NCBI GenBank assembly: GCA_002471975.1
Contig: DKQZ01000088.1
Location: 1-14,013 of the forward strand
Reading direction: 5' to 3'
DNA length: 14,013 nt
DNA from: Dialister sp. UBA7295
GTDB taxonomy: Bacteria > Bacillota > Negativicutes > Veillonellales > Dialisteraceae
In this document: in pieces, positions 1 to 6,734 of the stretch
Layout of the letters: every line of letters starts with the position of its first letter
Numbering within the stretch: the stretch's first letter is position 1
Translations under genes and position numbers: made by a program
Notes under the pieces: model-generated
The model's database searches: none
What the model saw: the letters and a program-made list of their open reading frames with translations, nothing else
Told to the model about the DNA's origin: nothing

Positions 1-74
1 AATCTTGGGGAGCCTGAAACGATAGAGATAAAATCCTTTCCAGTCAAATGGCATGTTATGACCATACTGATTTA

Positions 75-165
75 CCATTAGCCATTAGCCATTAGCCGTT
101 AGCCGTTAACCGTTAGCCGTTAGCCATTAGCCATTAGCCATTAACCATTAACCATTAACCATTAA
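75..165 (+). repeat. heptamer array A (13 units of CCRTTAR)
   Basis: Thirteen uninterrupted 7-bp units of the types CCATTAG, CCGTTAG, CCGTTAA and CCATTAA. The order of variants is the same as in array C. Confidence 0.95.
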
Positions 166-324
166 CCCCAATGTACAGTTTCTCTCATTCAAGTCATCCT
201 CTTCACTCGAAAGTCATTTCGCTTTTTGGAAATTTAAGATTCTTGTTTTAAGAAAACTGAAGGGAGAAATACTTTGAATCGGGAATGTCGGGAATCTCGG
301 GAGTATCGGGGCTGTCGGGCAGGT

Positions 325-342
325 GTGCCGCTCGCGCGGCAC
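325..342. repeat. variable stem-loop element, copy 1
   Basis: Perfect 7-bp stem GTGCCGC/GCGGCAC with loop TCGC, between a TCGGG-rich tract and TATTTATGGGG. It is the first of eight copies of the same framed hairpin in the window. Confidence 0.75.
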
Positions 343-398
343 GAGTATTTATGGGGAATTTGTACAGACAGCCCGGGCAGCTGTAGAACAACCCCTCA

Positions 399-434
399 GT
401 CGCCTGCGGCGACAGCTCCCCAATCTTGGGGAGC
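399..434. repeat. double-hairpin module (unit 2)
   Basis: Two adjacent perfect stems: GTCGCC-TGC-GGCGAC (399-413) and GCTCCCC-AATCTT-GGGGAGC (415-434). Almost identical copies are at 771-806 and 1215-1250. The layout resembles the paired-hairpin intergenic repeats common in gut Bacillota genomes; that resemblance is from memory. Confidence 0.8.
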
Positions 435-495
435 CTGAAACGATAGAGATAAAATCCTTTCCAGTCAAATGGCATGTTATGACCATATTGATTTA

Positions 496-516
496 CCATT
501 AACCATTAACCATTAA
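496..516 (+). repeat. heptamer array B (3 units)
   Basis: Three CCATTAA units in the same unit position as the 13-unit arrays, so the array length varies between otherwise similar repeats. Confidence 0.9.
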
Positions 517-698
517 CCCCAATGTACAGTTTCTCTCATTCAAGCCATCCTCTTCACTCGAAAGTCATTTCGCTTTTGGGAAATTTAAGATTCTTGTTTT
601 AAGGAAACTGAAGGAAGAAATACTTTTGAATCGGGACTGTCGGGAATCTTGGGGTTGAATCGGATTGCGGATTGGGGATTGCGGATTTCGGGAAGGTG

Positions 699-714
699 TG
701 CCGCTCCCGCGGCA
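699..714. repeat. variable stem-loop element, copy 2
   Basis: 6-bp stem TGCCGC/GCGGCA with loop TCCC. It is preceded by the TCGGG tract and GGAAGGTG, and followed by a T-rich stretch and TATGGGGAATTTG. Confidence 0.7.
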
Positions 715-770
715 AGATTTTTTATGGGGAATTTGCACAGGCTCCCGGGCAGCTGCAGAACAACCCCTCA

Positions 771-806
771 GTCGCCTGCGGCGACAGCTCCCCAATCTTG
801 GGGAGC
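771..806. repeat. double-hairpin module (unit 3)
   Basis: Stems 771-776/780-785 and 787-793/800-806, the same sequences as in the unit 2 copy. Confidence 0.8.
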
Positions 807-867
807 CTGAAACGGTAGAGATAAAATCCTTTCCAGTCAAATGGCATGTTATGACCATACTGATTTA

Positions 868-958
868 CCATTAGCCATTAGCCATTAGCCGTTAGCCGTT
901 AACCGTTAGCCGTTAGCCATTAGCCATTAGCCATTAACCATTAACCATTAACCATTAA
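868..958 (+). repeat. heptamer array C (13 units)
   Basis: Identical in unit number and variant order to array A, at an offset of exactly 793 bp. This is the clearest sign of a two-unit duplication. Confidence 0.95.
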
Positions 959-1139
959 CCCCAATGTACAGTTTCTCTCATTCAAGTCATCTGCTTCACT
1001 CGAAAGTCATTTCGCTTTTTGGAAATTTAAGATTCTTGTTTTAAGGAAACGGAAGGAAGAAATACTTTTGAATCGGGAATGTCGGGAATCTCGGGGGTGA
1101 ATCGGATTGCGGATTGGGGATTGCGGATTTCGGGAAGGT

Positions 1140-1157
1140 GTACCGCTTTCGCGGCAC
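1140..1157. repeat. variable stem-loop element, copy 3
   Basis: GTACCGC/GCGGCAC with loop TTTC. One A-C mismatch (1142/1155) interrupts the stem, which is otherwise like copy 1. Confidence 0.65.
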
Positions 1158-1214
1158 GAATTTTTTATGGGGAATTTGCACAGACAGCCCGGGCAGCTGT
1201 AGAACAACCCCTCA

Positions 1215-1250
1215 GTCGCCTGCGGCGACAGCTCCCCAATCTTGGGGAGC
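1215..1250. repeat. double-hairpin module (unit 4)
   Basis: Stems 1215-1220/1224-1229 and 1231-1237/1244-1250. This is the last complete copy before the array degenerates towards 1380. Confidence 0.8.
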
Positions 1251-1311
1251 CTGAAACGATAGAGATAAAATCCTTTCCAGTCACATGGCCTGTTATGACC
1301 ATACTGATTTA

Positions 1312-1332
1312 CTATTAACCATTAACCATTAG
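1312..1332 (+). repeat. heptamer array D (3 units)
   Basis: Three units (CTATTAA, CCATTAA, CCATTAG), matching array B in length. The following block is more diverged than in the other units. Confidence 0.85.
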
Positions 1333-1400
1333 CTCCAATGTACGGTTTTACTTATTCAAGCCATCTTTTCTACTCGAAAGTCATTTTACTTTTTCAAATC

Positions 1401-1438
1401 TAACGGCTAACGGCTGTCTGATAACGGCTAACGGCTTA
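1401..1438 (-). repeat. inverted heptamer cluster abutting the amidase stop codon
   Basis: TAACGGC units on the + strand, which is GCCGTTA on the - strand and opposite to arrays A-D. The cluster runs up to the amidase stop codon (TAA on the minus strand, 1436-1438), so that stop codon sits at the edge of the repeat. Confidence 0.8.
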
Positions 1439-2230
1439 CCCCACCACATCCCACTCCGGCCGGCGGTCTCGGAAGACGTTGATTTTTGTCCGGACTTCTT
1501 TAATGACTTCCGTATCCATGCGGCCGAAGGCGATTTCTTCGCCTGTGCCCAGATGGCAGATATCTTCGCCCCAGGGGTCGAGGAGAAGGGATTCGCCTGC
1601 ATAGTCAAGGCCTCCCGACTGGCCGCCTTCGTTCACGGCAGCAAGGTAAAACTGGTTTTCTATGGCCCTTGCCCGGTTGAGGCCTACCCAGTGGGCGTTC
1701 CGGATTCTCGGCCAGGCTGCGGGCACGAAGAAAAGGTCCACTCCCTGCAGAGCTTCTCTTCGGATCAGCTCGGGAAAACGGATATCATAGCAGATGGCCA
1801 TGGAGCAGGGAATGCCGTCCAGTTTGAAATGGGCGAGGTGATCACCCATTCGGAAGTAGTCCGGTTCTCCGGAAAGAGAGAAGCCGTGCATTTTGTCAAA
1901 AGAGGAAACAAGATCCCCTTTCCGGTCAAAGACAAGGCTCCGGTTATACACGTCCTTTCCGATGCGGACAGCCGTAGTCCCGCCCACGATATTGATGCCA
2001 TACTTTTCAGCCAGTGGGGAGAGAAGGGCGGTGGTTTCCTTTCCATCCTCATCAGAAAGCTCTAAAAGATGGTCCTTCGGGAAGAATCCCGTATTCCAGG
2101 TCTCCGGCAACACCAGGATATCCGGTTTTCTTTCCATTGATTTTTCGAGCAGTTCTTTTGCATGGGCAAAGTTCGCCTTTGGATTTCCCATTTCCACCTG
2201 CATCTGGATCAGTCCGATTCGAAGTTTCAT
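1436..2230 (-). CDS. carbon-nitrogen hydrolase (nitrilase superfamily, omega-amidase-like)
   Basis: 264-residue protein of normal length for a single-domain nitrilase-family amidase. The Glu-Lys-Cys triad is visible: E43 in LPETWNTGF, K113 in SFDKMHGF and C147 in AICYDIRFPELIR. The CYDIRFPEL context and the short length fit the YafV/Nit2 omega-amidase group, which hydrolyses small amides such as alpha-ketoglutaramate; the substrate is inferred, not shown. No signal peptide is seen, so it should be cytosolic. The start is the ATG at 2230, preceded on the minus strand by GAGGT about 7 nt upstream. The gene is monocistronic, with its own extended -10 promoter upstream and repeat DNA immediately after the stop. 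Confidence 0.93.
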   Translation of the reverse strand: MKLRIGLIQMQVEMGNPKANFAHAKELLEKSMERKPDILVLPETWNTGFFPKDHLLELSDEDGKETTALLSPLAEKYGINIVGGTTAVRIGKDVYNRSLVFDRKGDLVSSFDKMHGFSLSGEPDYFRMGDHLAHFKLDGIPCSMAICYDIRFPELIRREALQGVDLFFVPAAWPRIRNAHWVGLNRARAIENQFYLAAVNEGGQSGGLDYAGESLLLDPWGEDICHLGTGEEIAFGRMDTEVIKEVRTKINVFRDRRPEWDVVG

Positions 2231-2267
2231 GATATTACCTCACTTGTAATGATAGAGACTTTTATTC

Positions 2268-2276
2268 ATTATACCA
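2268..2276 (-). promoter_or_regulatory. extended -10 promoter of the amidase gene
   Basis: The minus strand reads TGGTATAAT, a consensus -10 with a TG extension, about 38 nt before the start codon. No good -35 is seen at 16-17 bp. Confidence 0.6.
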
Positions 2277-2370
2277 TTTGTGAGAAAGTTATCAGTGATC
2301 AGTTCGCAGTTATCAGTGGGTATTGTCATTCAAAAGTAAAGCTTTTTATATTGGAAATAAAATTTCATAT

Positions 2371-2401
2371 AAAAAGGCCCGCTTCTGATTCGAGGCGGGC
2401 C
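2371..2401 (-). terminator. intrinsic terminator, distal copy of a duplicated module
   Basis: On the minus strand a 7-bp stem GGCCCGC/GCGGGCC with a 12-nt loop is followed by TTTTT. It lies downstream of the aminopeptidase operon, behind a first terminator at 2546-2579. Confidence 0.75.
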
Positions 2402-2474
2402 ACCTTCACTGAGAACTGATAACTATGAACTGAGAACTTTATCGTAAGGCGTTTTCACTTGTATGGAGCATCAG
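2401..2474. repeat. 74-bp direct repeat, copy 1
   Basis: Starts CACCTTCACTGAGAACTGAT and ends GTATGGAGCATCAG. It matches 2579-2652 with a few substitutions. Each copy is joined to a terminator hairpin on its left. Confidence 0.9.
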
Positions 2475-2507
2475 AATGGATGGAAGTAATCAGTTCTCAA
2501 TGATGGT

Positions 2508-2533
2508 GGGCGCAGAATCACAGGCGCCCTTTT
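2508..2533 (+). terminator. small hairpin with T-run, no plus-strand gene upstream
   Basis: Stem GGGCGC/GCGCCC with a 10-nt loop, followed by TTTTATAT. It looks like a terminator on the plus strand, but no plus-strand gene precedes it; it may simply be another hairpin of the repeat. Confidence 0.4.
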
Positions 2534-2545
2534 ATATTTCCCATA

Positions 2546-2579
2546 TAAAAATGGTCCGCTGTCATTTCTGATGCGGACC
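2546..2579 (-). terminator. intrinsic terminator of the exported protein-aminopeptidase operon
   Basis: On the minus strand, stem GGTCCGC/GCGGACC followed by ATTTTTAT, about 75 nt after the aminopeptidase stop. It is the proximal copy of the same module as 2371-2401, with a C-G to T-A change kept paired in the stem. Confidence 0.8.
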
Positions 2580-2652
2580 ACCTTCACTGAGAACTGATAA
2601 CTATGAACTGATAACTTTAGCGTAAGGTGTTTTCACCTGTATGGAACGTCAG
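2579..2652. repeat. 74-bp direct repeat, copy 2
   Basis: Second copy of the 2401-2474 repeat. It ends 2 nt before the aminopeptidase stop codon, so the repeat abuts the coding sequence. Confidence 0.9.
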
Positions 2653-2653
2653 G

Positions 2654-3940
2654 TCAGGCGAAATATTCACAAATTACATGGACGAGATATTCCGTGTCCT
2701 TTACGCCGGCCGTTTCCCAGGAGGAGTGCATGGCCAGCATGGGGAGGCCGATGTCCACGGTGGGCATGGAGACTTTTGTATTGGAAATATTTCCAAGGGT
2801 GGAACCGCCGGGGTTATCGCTGCGGTTCGTAAAAATCTGTGTGGGAATATCGAATTTCCCGCAGAGGTCTTTGAAATAAGCCGCCGAGAAGGCATCGGTG
2901 GCATAGCTCTGGCGGGCGGAGTATTTTATGACGATGCCTCCATTGATGACGGGCTGATTGACCGGGTCCGCGTATTCCGGATGGTTCGGGTGAATGCTGT
3001 GGGCATTGTCTGCGGAAATCATAAAGGACCGGGCCATCATGGCCATGGTTTGATCGTAAGTATTTCCTAAAGACAGAGACAGACGGGTGAGGACGGTCGC
3101 AAGGAAGGGAGAACCGGCGCCCCGGGCTGTTTCACTGCCCACTTCTTCATTGTCAAAAAGGGCATAGACGGCAATGGTCTTTTCTTTTTTACCCATGGTA
3201 TATCCGCGGAAGGCAGCAAAGGCGCACTGGAGGTCATCCAGCTTCGGGGAGGAAATAAATTCCCTTTCTTCGCCCCAGATGGTCCCGGGCACCCGGCTGT
3301 AAAGGTACAGGTCATGGGACAGGATATCTTCGGACTTCACTTTGGCCGATGCGGCGATGACGTCCATGAAGGGTGTCTTTCCGGAGGAAAGGCCATAGAG
3401 GGGAAGGAGATCGGTCTGCACATTCCAGTCCTTTTTGTGGTTCACATTCCGGTCCATATGGATGGCTACCGATGGAATGACGAGCATGGTCCCATCGATG
3501 GCCACCAGTTTTTCTGCCAGATGACCATTCTCGCGGACAATGAGCCTTCCTGCCACGGAAAGGGGACGGTCCAGCCAGGTGGACATGATCATGCCGCCAT
3601 AGGCTTCCACATTCAGTTTCGTATAGGCACCGGCTTTGATTTCCGGGTTTTCTTTGATCTTGAAGGTGGGGGAATCACAGTGGGCTGCCACTACATGAAA
3701 TTTTTCCCCGCCCTCTTCGGGCACGGAAAAGGCGATGAGGGCAGAGCCATTCCGGGTGACCACATATTTCCCGCCCTTTTCGATATGCCATTCATCTTCT
3801 TCCCGGATTTCCTGAAATCCCGCATAGAGGAGTGCTGCTTTCATGCCCCGCACGGCATGGAAGGTGGACGGAGATCGGGCGATGAAATGAAGAAGGTCCC
3901 CGGAAACTTCTTCCGGGGACTCCGGTTTCTGGAGAGCCAT
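2654..3940 (-). CDS. apeB: M18 family aminopeptidase
   Basis: 428-residue dinuclear metallo-aminopeptidase of the M18 family, which removes N-terminal (often acidic or neutral) residues from peptides in the cytosol. Visible metal and catalytic motifs: H87-x-D89 in VVAAHCDSPTFK, D235/D236 in PKLDDLQ, the E265-E266 pair in DNEEVGSETARGAGS, D311 in SADNAHSIHPNH, and the C-terminal H405 in LPMLAMHSSWET. The KYSARQSYATD segment and the length are typical of the family. The start ATG (3940) overlaps the stop of the upstream exported-protein gene as TAATG, so translation is probably coupled. Expression should come from the promoter before that gene. Two terminator modules follow. Confidence 0.96.
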   Translation of the reverse strand: MALQKPESPEEVSGDLLHFIARSPSTFHAVRGMKAALLYAGFQEIREEDEWHIEKGGKYVVTRNGSALIAFSVPEEGGEKFHVVAAHCDSPTFKIKENPEIKAGAYTKLNVEAYGGMIMSTWLDRPLSVAGRLIVRENGHLAEKLVAIDGTMLVIPSVAIHMDRNVNHKKDWNVQTDLLPLYGLSSGKTPFMDVIAASAKVKSEDILSHDLYLYSRVPGTIWGEEREFISSPKLDDLQCAFAAFRGYTMGKKEKTIAVYALFDNEEVGSETARGAGSPFLATVLTRLSLSLGNTYDQTMAMMARSFMISADNAHSIHPNHPEYADPVNQPVINGGIVIKYSARQSYATDAFSAAYFKDLCGKFDIPTQIFTNRSDNPGGSTLGNISNTKVSMPTVDIGLPMLAMHSSWETAGVKDTEYLVHVICEYFA

Positions 3941-4323
3941 TATTTCTTCTTGTTCACTTTCCGCTGGTAAACGTCTTCAGCCATCTTGGCACGCTGGCGG
4001 ATGACCGGGTTGCGGGAGTTAATGGAGGCCGGGGTGAAGTTGGAAGTATAGTGGAGGGATTTCGTTTCTTTTTCCATTTCTACGACAGTAATGGTACCTG
4101 CGGTACGGTCATAGGCGTAAGTATAGGTACAGGTGCCGCCTTCGATGGCTTCTACGGCTACGAAACTCAGGATTTCATGACCATTGGTGGTCTGCTTCAC
4201 CTTTGTTTCATCCATATCGATAGTGATGGTGTCGCTGTATTTCCAGAAATTTTCAGCGGAAACAGACAGGGTGCCTGCAGCAATGGCAGCCGCCATGCCA
4301 AGGGCAATAACAAGCTTTTTCAT
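3940..4323 (-). CDS. small exported protein of unknown function
   Basis: 127 residues. The N-terminus MKKLVIALGMAAAIAAGTLS is a clear signal peptide with probable cleavage after VSA (about residue 23), so the product is likely secreted or periplasmic. The mature part is small, rich in Thr, Glu and Lys, with alternating beta-like stretches (DTITIDMDETKV, HEILSFVAVEAI, TCTYTYAYDRTAGTITVVEM) and a basic tail ending KVNKKK. I chose the MKKL start because a longer reading from 4356 adds 11 residues before the signal peptide and would spoil its typical positive N-terminus. It is the first gene of the operon with the aminopeptidase. The family is not recognised, and no link to peptidase activity is visible beyond the operon. 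Confidence 0.8.
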   Translation of the reverse strand: MKKLVIALGMAAAIAAGTLSVSAENFWKYSDTITIDMDETKVKQTTNGHEILSFVAVEAIEGGTCTYTYAYDRTAGTITVVEMEKETKSLHYTSNFTPASINSRNPVIRQRAKMAEDVYQRKVNKKK

Positions 4324-4383
4324 AGGATTCTCACTTTCCCGGGAAATTCCCGTCATATTCGATTTCGGTTAATACCTTTCTGT

Positions 4384-4392
4384 ATTATACCA
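4384..4392 (-). promoter_or_regulatory. extended -10 promoter of the exported protein-aminopeptidase operon
   Basis: The minus strand reads TGGTATAAT, the same extended -10 as before the amidase gene, about 60 nt upstream of the MKKL start. The leader contains the palindrome TTTCCCGGGAAA. Confidence 0.6.
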
Positions 4393-4521
4393 TAAATAGA
4401 CCGGGAGTCGAAGGATTTAAATTTTTTGATTGGCTGAAAGTGAAAGGAAGCGGAAGGAAGAAATACTTTTGAATCGGGGGTGTCGGGGCTATCGGGGTGA
4501 TCGGGGCTATCGGGAAGGTGT

Positions 4522-4537
4522 CGCTGCTGATGCAGCG
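4522..4537. repeat. variable stem-loop element, copy 4
   Basis: CGCTGC-TGAT-GCAGCG, followed by GAGGAGTATATATGGG. The stem sequence differs from copies 1-3 but stays fully paired. Confidence 0.75.
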
Positions 4538-4740
4538 AGGAGTATATATGGGAACTGTGCTCAGGCGGGGAATCAGACATTGAGTAATTCGTGTGGCGTG
4601 CTCCGTGGTCCGTGGTCCATGAAGGTGGCGCCCTGGGGGCGCGTTTTCTTATAGGGACAAGCTAAACATGGCATGAATAACTTCATCTTCATGCACTTTA
4701 TAACGGGGTGCGGGGAGCGGGGGGCGGGGTGCGGGAAGGA

Positions 4741-4758
4741 ATGTCGCTGATGCGGCAT
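4741..4758. repeat. variable stem-loop element, copy 5
   Basis: ATGTCGC-TGAT-GCGGCAT, a 7-bp stem with one T-G wobble where copy 7 has C-G. Confidence 0.7.
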
Positions 4759-4879
4759 GAGTTTTTATGGGAATTAGATTTGGAAACTGCTCTCGGAAAA
4801 GGCAGCTTAAGGTTTTGAAGCTTTTGAATCGGGAGTCTCGGGAATTGTTTCGGGAATGTCGGTGCTGTCGGGAAGGTGT

Positions 4880-4895
4880 CGCTGCTGATGCAGCG
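4880..4895. repeat. variable stem-loop element, copy 6
   Basis: CGCTGC-TGAT-GCAGCG, identical to copy 4 together with its flank GAGGAGTATATATGGG. Confidence 0.75.
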
Positions 4896-4996
4896 AGGAG
4901 TATATATGGGGTCAAGCGGAACATGGTATGAATAACTTTAATCCTCATGAACTTTATATCGGGGTGCGGGGAGCGGGGAGCGGGGTGCGGGAAGGT

Positions 4997-5014
4997 ATGC
5001 CGCTGATGCGGCAT
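4997..5014. repeat. variable stem-loop element, copy 7
   Basis: ATGCCGC-TGAT-GCGGCAT, a perfect 7-bp stem followed by GAGTATATATGGGG. Confidence 0.75.
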
Positions 5015-5090
5015 GAGTATATATGGGGGATTTGCACAGGCGGGGAGACAGACTGCTTTCCCACCGGTTTTGCCTGAGCCAGGCAGAAAG

Positions 5091-5126
5091 CCGTTAGCCG
5101 TTAGCCGTTAGCCGGTTAACCATTAA
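5091..5126 (+). repeat. heptamer array E
   Basis: Three CCGTTAG units, one 8-bp CCGGTTAA and one CCATTAA, then CCCC and GATGTACAG as in the left-end repeats. Confidence 0.85.
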
Positions 5127-5222
5127 CCCCGATGTACAGTCTCAACGAAGAAATGAGATGACAGCCGTCGGGCCGATTAACCATTAACCCCAATGTACAG
5201 TCTCAACGAAGAGATGGGATTA
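5117..5222 (+). repeat. 61-bp-spaced tandem duplication
   Basis: The stretch from TTAACCATTAACCCC through ATGTACAGTCTCAACGAAG (5117-5160) recurs at 5178-5221 with few changes. Confidence 0.85.
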
Positions 5223-5225
5223 GCG

Positions 5226-5273
5226 TAAACGGCTGATTATCGTCTAACGGCTAACTGCTGACGGCTAACGGCT
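5226..5273 (-). repeat. inverted heptamer cluster upstream of truA
   Basis: Degenerate TAACGGC units, reverse in orientation to the array at 5091. It ends about 10 bp before the truA -10 hexamer, so the repeat occupies the -35 region. Confidence 0.75.
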
Positions 5274-5280
5274 CATTTCA

Positions 5281-5289
5281 TGCTATAAT
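5281..5289 (+). promoter_or_regulatory. extended -10 promoter of truA
   Basis: TGCTATAAT is a consensus -10 with a TG extension, 32 bp upstream of the start codon. No recognisable -35 at 17 bp; that position falls in heptamer repeat DNA. Confidence 0.6.
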
Positions 5290-5320
5290 GAAGAAAAATC
5301 AGATTTACGAGGTGACAGGC

Positions 5321-6058
5321 ATGATCAATTACGGTTTCATCGTTTCTTATGACGGCGCGCGGTATGAGGGATGGCAGCGGCAGGCAAGGACGGGGGAGAC
5401 GATTCAGGGGAAGATGGAAAGCGCTTTTGAAAAGGTGACGGGGGAAAAGGTGCAGGTCATCGGGGCGGGGCGGACGGATACCGGAGTCCATGCCCTGGGG
5501 CAGTATGCCAACGTCCATATGGCAAAAAGCATGCCGCCCGCAGAGCTTCAGGACAAACTGAACCGCGCCCTTCCGGACGATATTTCCATTTCCCATATGG
5601 AGGAAAAGGAAGAACGGTTTCACAGCCGGTTCTCGGCGAAGGAGAAGCACTATCGCTATCGCATCCGTATTTCCTCAGAGAAAAACGTCTTTGAACGCCG
5701 CTATGTGTGGCAGCTGGGAGAGAATCTCAATATCATCGCCATGCGCGTGGCAGCGGGTTTTCTCGTGGGCACCCATGATTTCACTTCTTTCTGTGGAAAT
5801 AAGCATTTGAAGAAATCGGCGGTTCGCACCATTACCAGCATTGAAATTACTGAGAAGGATGGAGAACTACGGATCGACTATCGGGGAGACGGATTCCTGC
5901 AGAATATGCTTCGCATCATCACGGGGACCCTGGTGGAAATCGGGGAAGGAAAGAAAAGGGATACCGATATTTCCTCCATCCTTGCGGCCAGAGACCGGTC
6001 AAAAGCAGGCTTCACGGCTCCTCCCCAGGGACTGACGCTGGTGGAGGTGCTGTATTGA
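5321..6058 (+). CDS. truA: tRNA pseudouridine(38-40) synthase TruA
   Basis: 245 residues, the usual length for TruA, which isomerises U38-U40 in the anticodon arm of many tRNAs. The catalytic aspartate is D53 in GAGRTDTGVHALGQ. The N-terminal VSYDGARYEGWQRQ, the RRYVWQL stretch and the C-terminal GDGFLQNMLRIITGTLVEIG with FTAPPQGL are also family signatures. I chose the ATG at 5321 because GAGGTGA lies 5 nt upstream and the protein then begins at the conserved MINYGFIVSYDG. The upstream in-frame ATG at 5288 overlaps the -10 hexamer and cannot be translated from that promoter. The gene appears to stand alone. Confidence 0.96.
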   Translation: MINYGFIVSYDGARYEGWQRQARTGETIQGKMESAFEKVTGEKVQVIGAGRTDTGVHALGQYANVHMAKSMPPAELQDKLNRALPDDISISHMEEKEERFHSRFSAKEKHYRYRIRISSEKNVFERRYVWQLGENLNIIAMRVAAGFLVGTHDFTSFCGNKHLKKSAVRTITSIEITEKDGELRIDYRGDGFLQNMLRIITGTLVEIGEGKKRDTDISSILAARDRSKAGFTAPPQGLTLVEVLY

Positions 6059-6163
6059 AGGAGTGAAAAAACTTCTGATTCGAAGGGATTACTGCAGGGT
6101 ATCTTTACTTTTGTTTCGGGAGTGTCGGGGCTGTCGGGGTGATCGGGGGAATCGGGAAGGATG

Positions 6164-6184
6164 TGGCTGGCTTGCCGCCAGCCA
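6164..6184. repeat. variable stem-loop element, copy 8
   Basis: Perfect 8-bp stem TGGCTGGC/GCCAGCCA with loop TTGCC, preceded by the TCGGG tract and GGGAAGGATG. This is the stem most different in sequence from the other seven. It lies about 110 bp after truA. Confidence 0.7.
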
Positions 6185-6269
6185 ATCTTATTAATAAAAA
6201 GAATCATTTCCTATGATTCGGCATGCTCACCCACTGATTACTTCTATAAAAATATTTCAAAAAAATCTC

Positions 6270-6298
6270 TTGACATATTCCGCCCCGCTTGTTATACT
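6270..6298 (+). promoter_or_regulatory. sigma70-type promoter of the tRNA-Ser gene
   Basis: TTGACA (6270-6275), 17-bp spacer, TATACT (6293-6298), plus a TG extension at 6290-6291. This is the best promoter in the window, and it leaves a 5' leader of about 60 nt before the tRNA. Confidence 0.85.
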
Positions 6299-6366
6299 AA
6301 TCAAGTCAGTCAACCACTGACGTAATCAAATAAGTCGCTGGTCACAAGGCTAGGGATAAGCAGCAT

Positions 6367-6458
6367 GGAGAGATGTCCGAGCGGTTTAAGGTGCATGATT
6401 GGAAATCATGTTGACGGCGAATACCGTCACGGGGGTTCGAATCCCCCTCTCTCCGCCA
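6367..6458 (+). tRNA. tRNA-Ser (anticodon GGA)
   Basis: The acceptor stem GGAGAGA pairs with TCTCTCC, with discriminator G and an encoded CCA. The anticodon arm is CATGA-TTGGAAA-TCATG with GGA at 6401-6403, reading UCC and UCU. The long variable arm (TGACGG/CCGTCA) is the class II feature expected of tRNA-Ser. The T arm is GGGGG-TTCGAAT-CCCCC. The gene is complete and is followed at once by a terminator. Its 3' part is repeated at 9666-9767. Confidence 0.98.
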
Positions 6459-6501
6459 CAATGAGAGCTCATTCGAAAGAATGGGCTCTTTTGCTTTGCC
6501 T
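6400..6501 (+). repeat. outer direct repeat, left copy (tRNA-Ser 3' part plus terminator)
   Basis: 102 bp from the anticodon loop of tRNA-Ser through its terminator. It matches 9666-9767 with only two differences (C6407/T9673 and G6484/A9750). A repeat with one end in a tRNA gene is a typical trace of site-specific integration. Confidence 0.95.
6465..6492 (+). terminator. terminator of tRNA-Ser
   Basis: 10-bp stem GAGCTCATTC/GAATGGGCTC (one T-G wobble) with a GAAA tetraloop, then TTTT. It starts 7 nt after the CCA. Confidence 0.9.
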
Positions 6502-6734
6502 CTTTTGATTGTGACATCCACAAAAATTCTGGTTACTGACAACATTTTGACAATGATTTGAAATTTTTCGGAAAGTTGTAAAAACTGTAAATAATGAGGA
6601 TTTGTTTAATTTTTCGTCATAACTGATTTGCCGGAAAACTACTTCCGGGTATGAATCCAAAAGGATAACCGGGTATTCAATGATCAATTTCTTTCCTACA
6701 AGTAACAACATGATAGTAAAACTGCTTAAAAGAA

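Larger units (their letters stand above)
1..1435. repeat. gene-free mosaic tandem repeat region, four units of about 370-440 bp
   Basis: No credible gene is present; the short open frames run through repeats. Four unit phases can be anchored on the same hairpin half (AATCTTGGGGAGCC) at 1, 422, 794 and 1238. Each unit runs: double hairpin, a conserved stretch ending in GGCATGTTATGACCATA, a heptamer array, a block around CAATGTACAGTTT and CTCGAAAGTCATTTCG, a TCGGG-rich tract, and a variable stem-loop followed by TATGGGGAATTTG. Units 1 and 3 share 13-heptamer arrays and a CAAGTCATC variant. Units 2 and 4 share 3-heptamer arrays and CAAGCCATC. This points to an older two-unit duplication with later exchange. 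The first unit is cut by the window edge. Confidence 0.9.
4430..5280. repeat. second large repeat-filled spacer
   Basis: No gene is supported in this 850-bp stretch. It holds four copies of the framed stem-loop element, TCGGG and GCGGGG tracts, and heptamer arrays. A roughly 110-bp block at 4658-4770 recurs at 4912-5030 with scattered changes; both contain ATGAATAACTT and GTGCGGGGAGCGGGG. The block GAAGGAAGAAATACTTTTGA at 4453-4472 also occurs in the left-end repeat, so the two regions are one family. Confidence 0.85.

Noticed and set aside
75..958. CRISPR array
   Set aside because: Units are 7 bp without spacers, and the larger units are direct mosaic copies of about 400 bp, not 25-40 bp repeats with unique spacers; no cas genes.
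665..1318. Open frames of 60-100 codons inside the left-end repeats
   Set aside because: They repeat with the DNA units, include hairpin and TCGGG tracts, have no ribosome sites and occur on both strands.
1..1435. Insertion sequence or transposon
   Set aside because: No transposase frame or defined terminal inverted repeats with target duplication are visible.
3314..3970. Plus-strand 218-codon frame opposite the aminopeptidase
   Set aside because: Shadow of the M18 gene, whose catalytic motifs are all on the minus strand.
6342..6545. Minus-strand open frame with WRREGDSNPRDGIRRQH
   Set aside because: It is the antisense translation of the tRNA-Ser gene, a well-known false gene call; the similar frame at 9404-9907 arises from the repeated tRNA piece.
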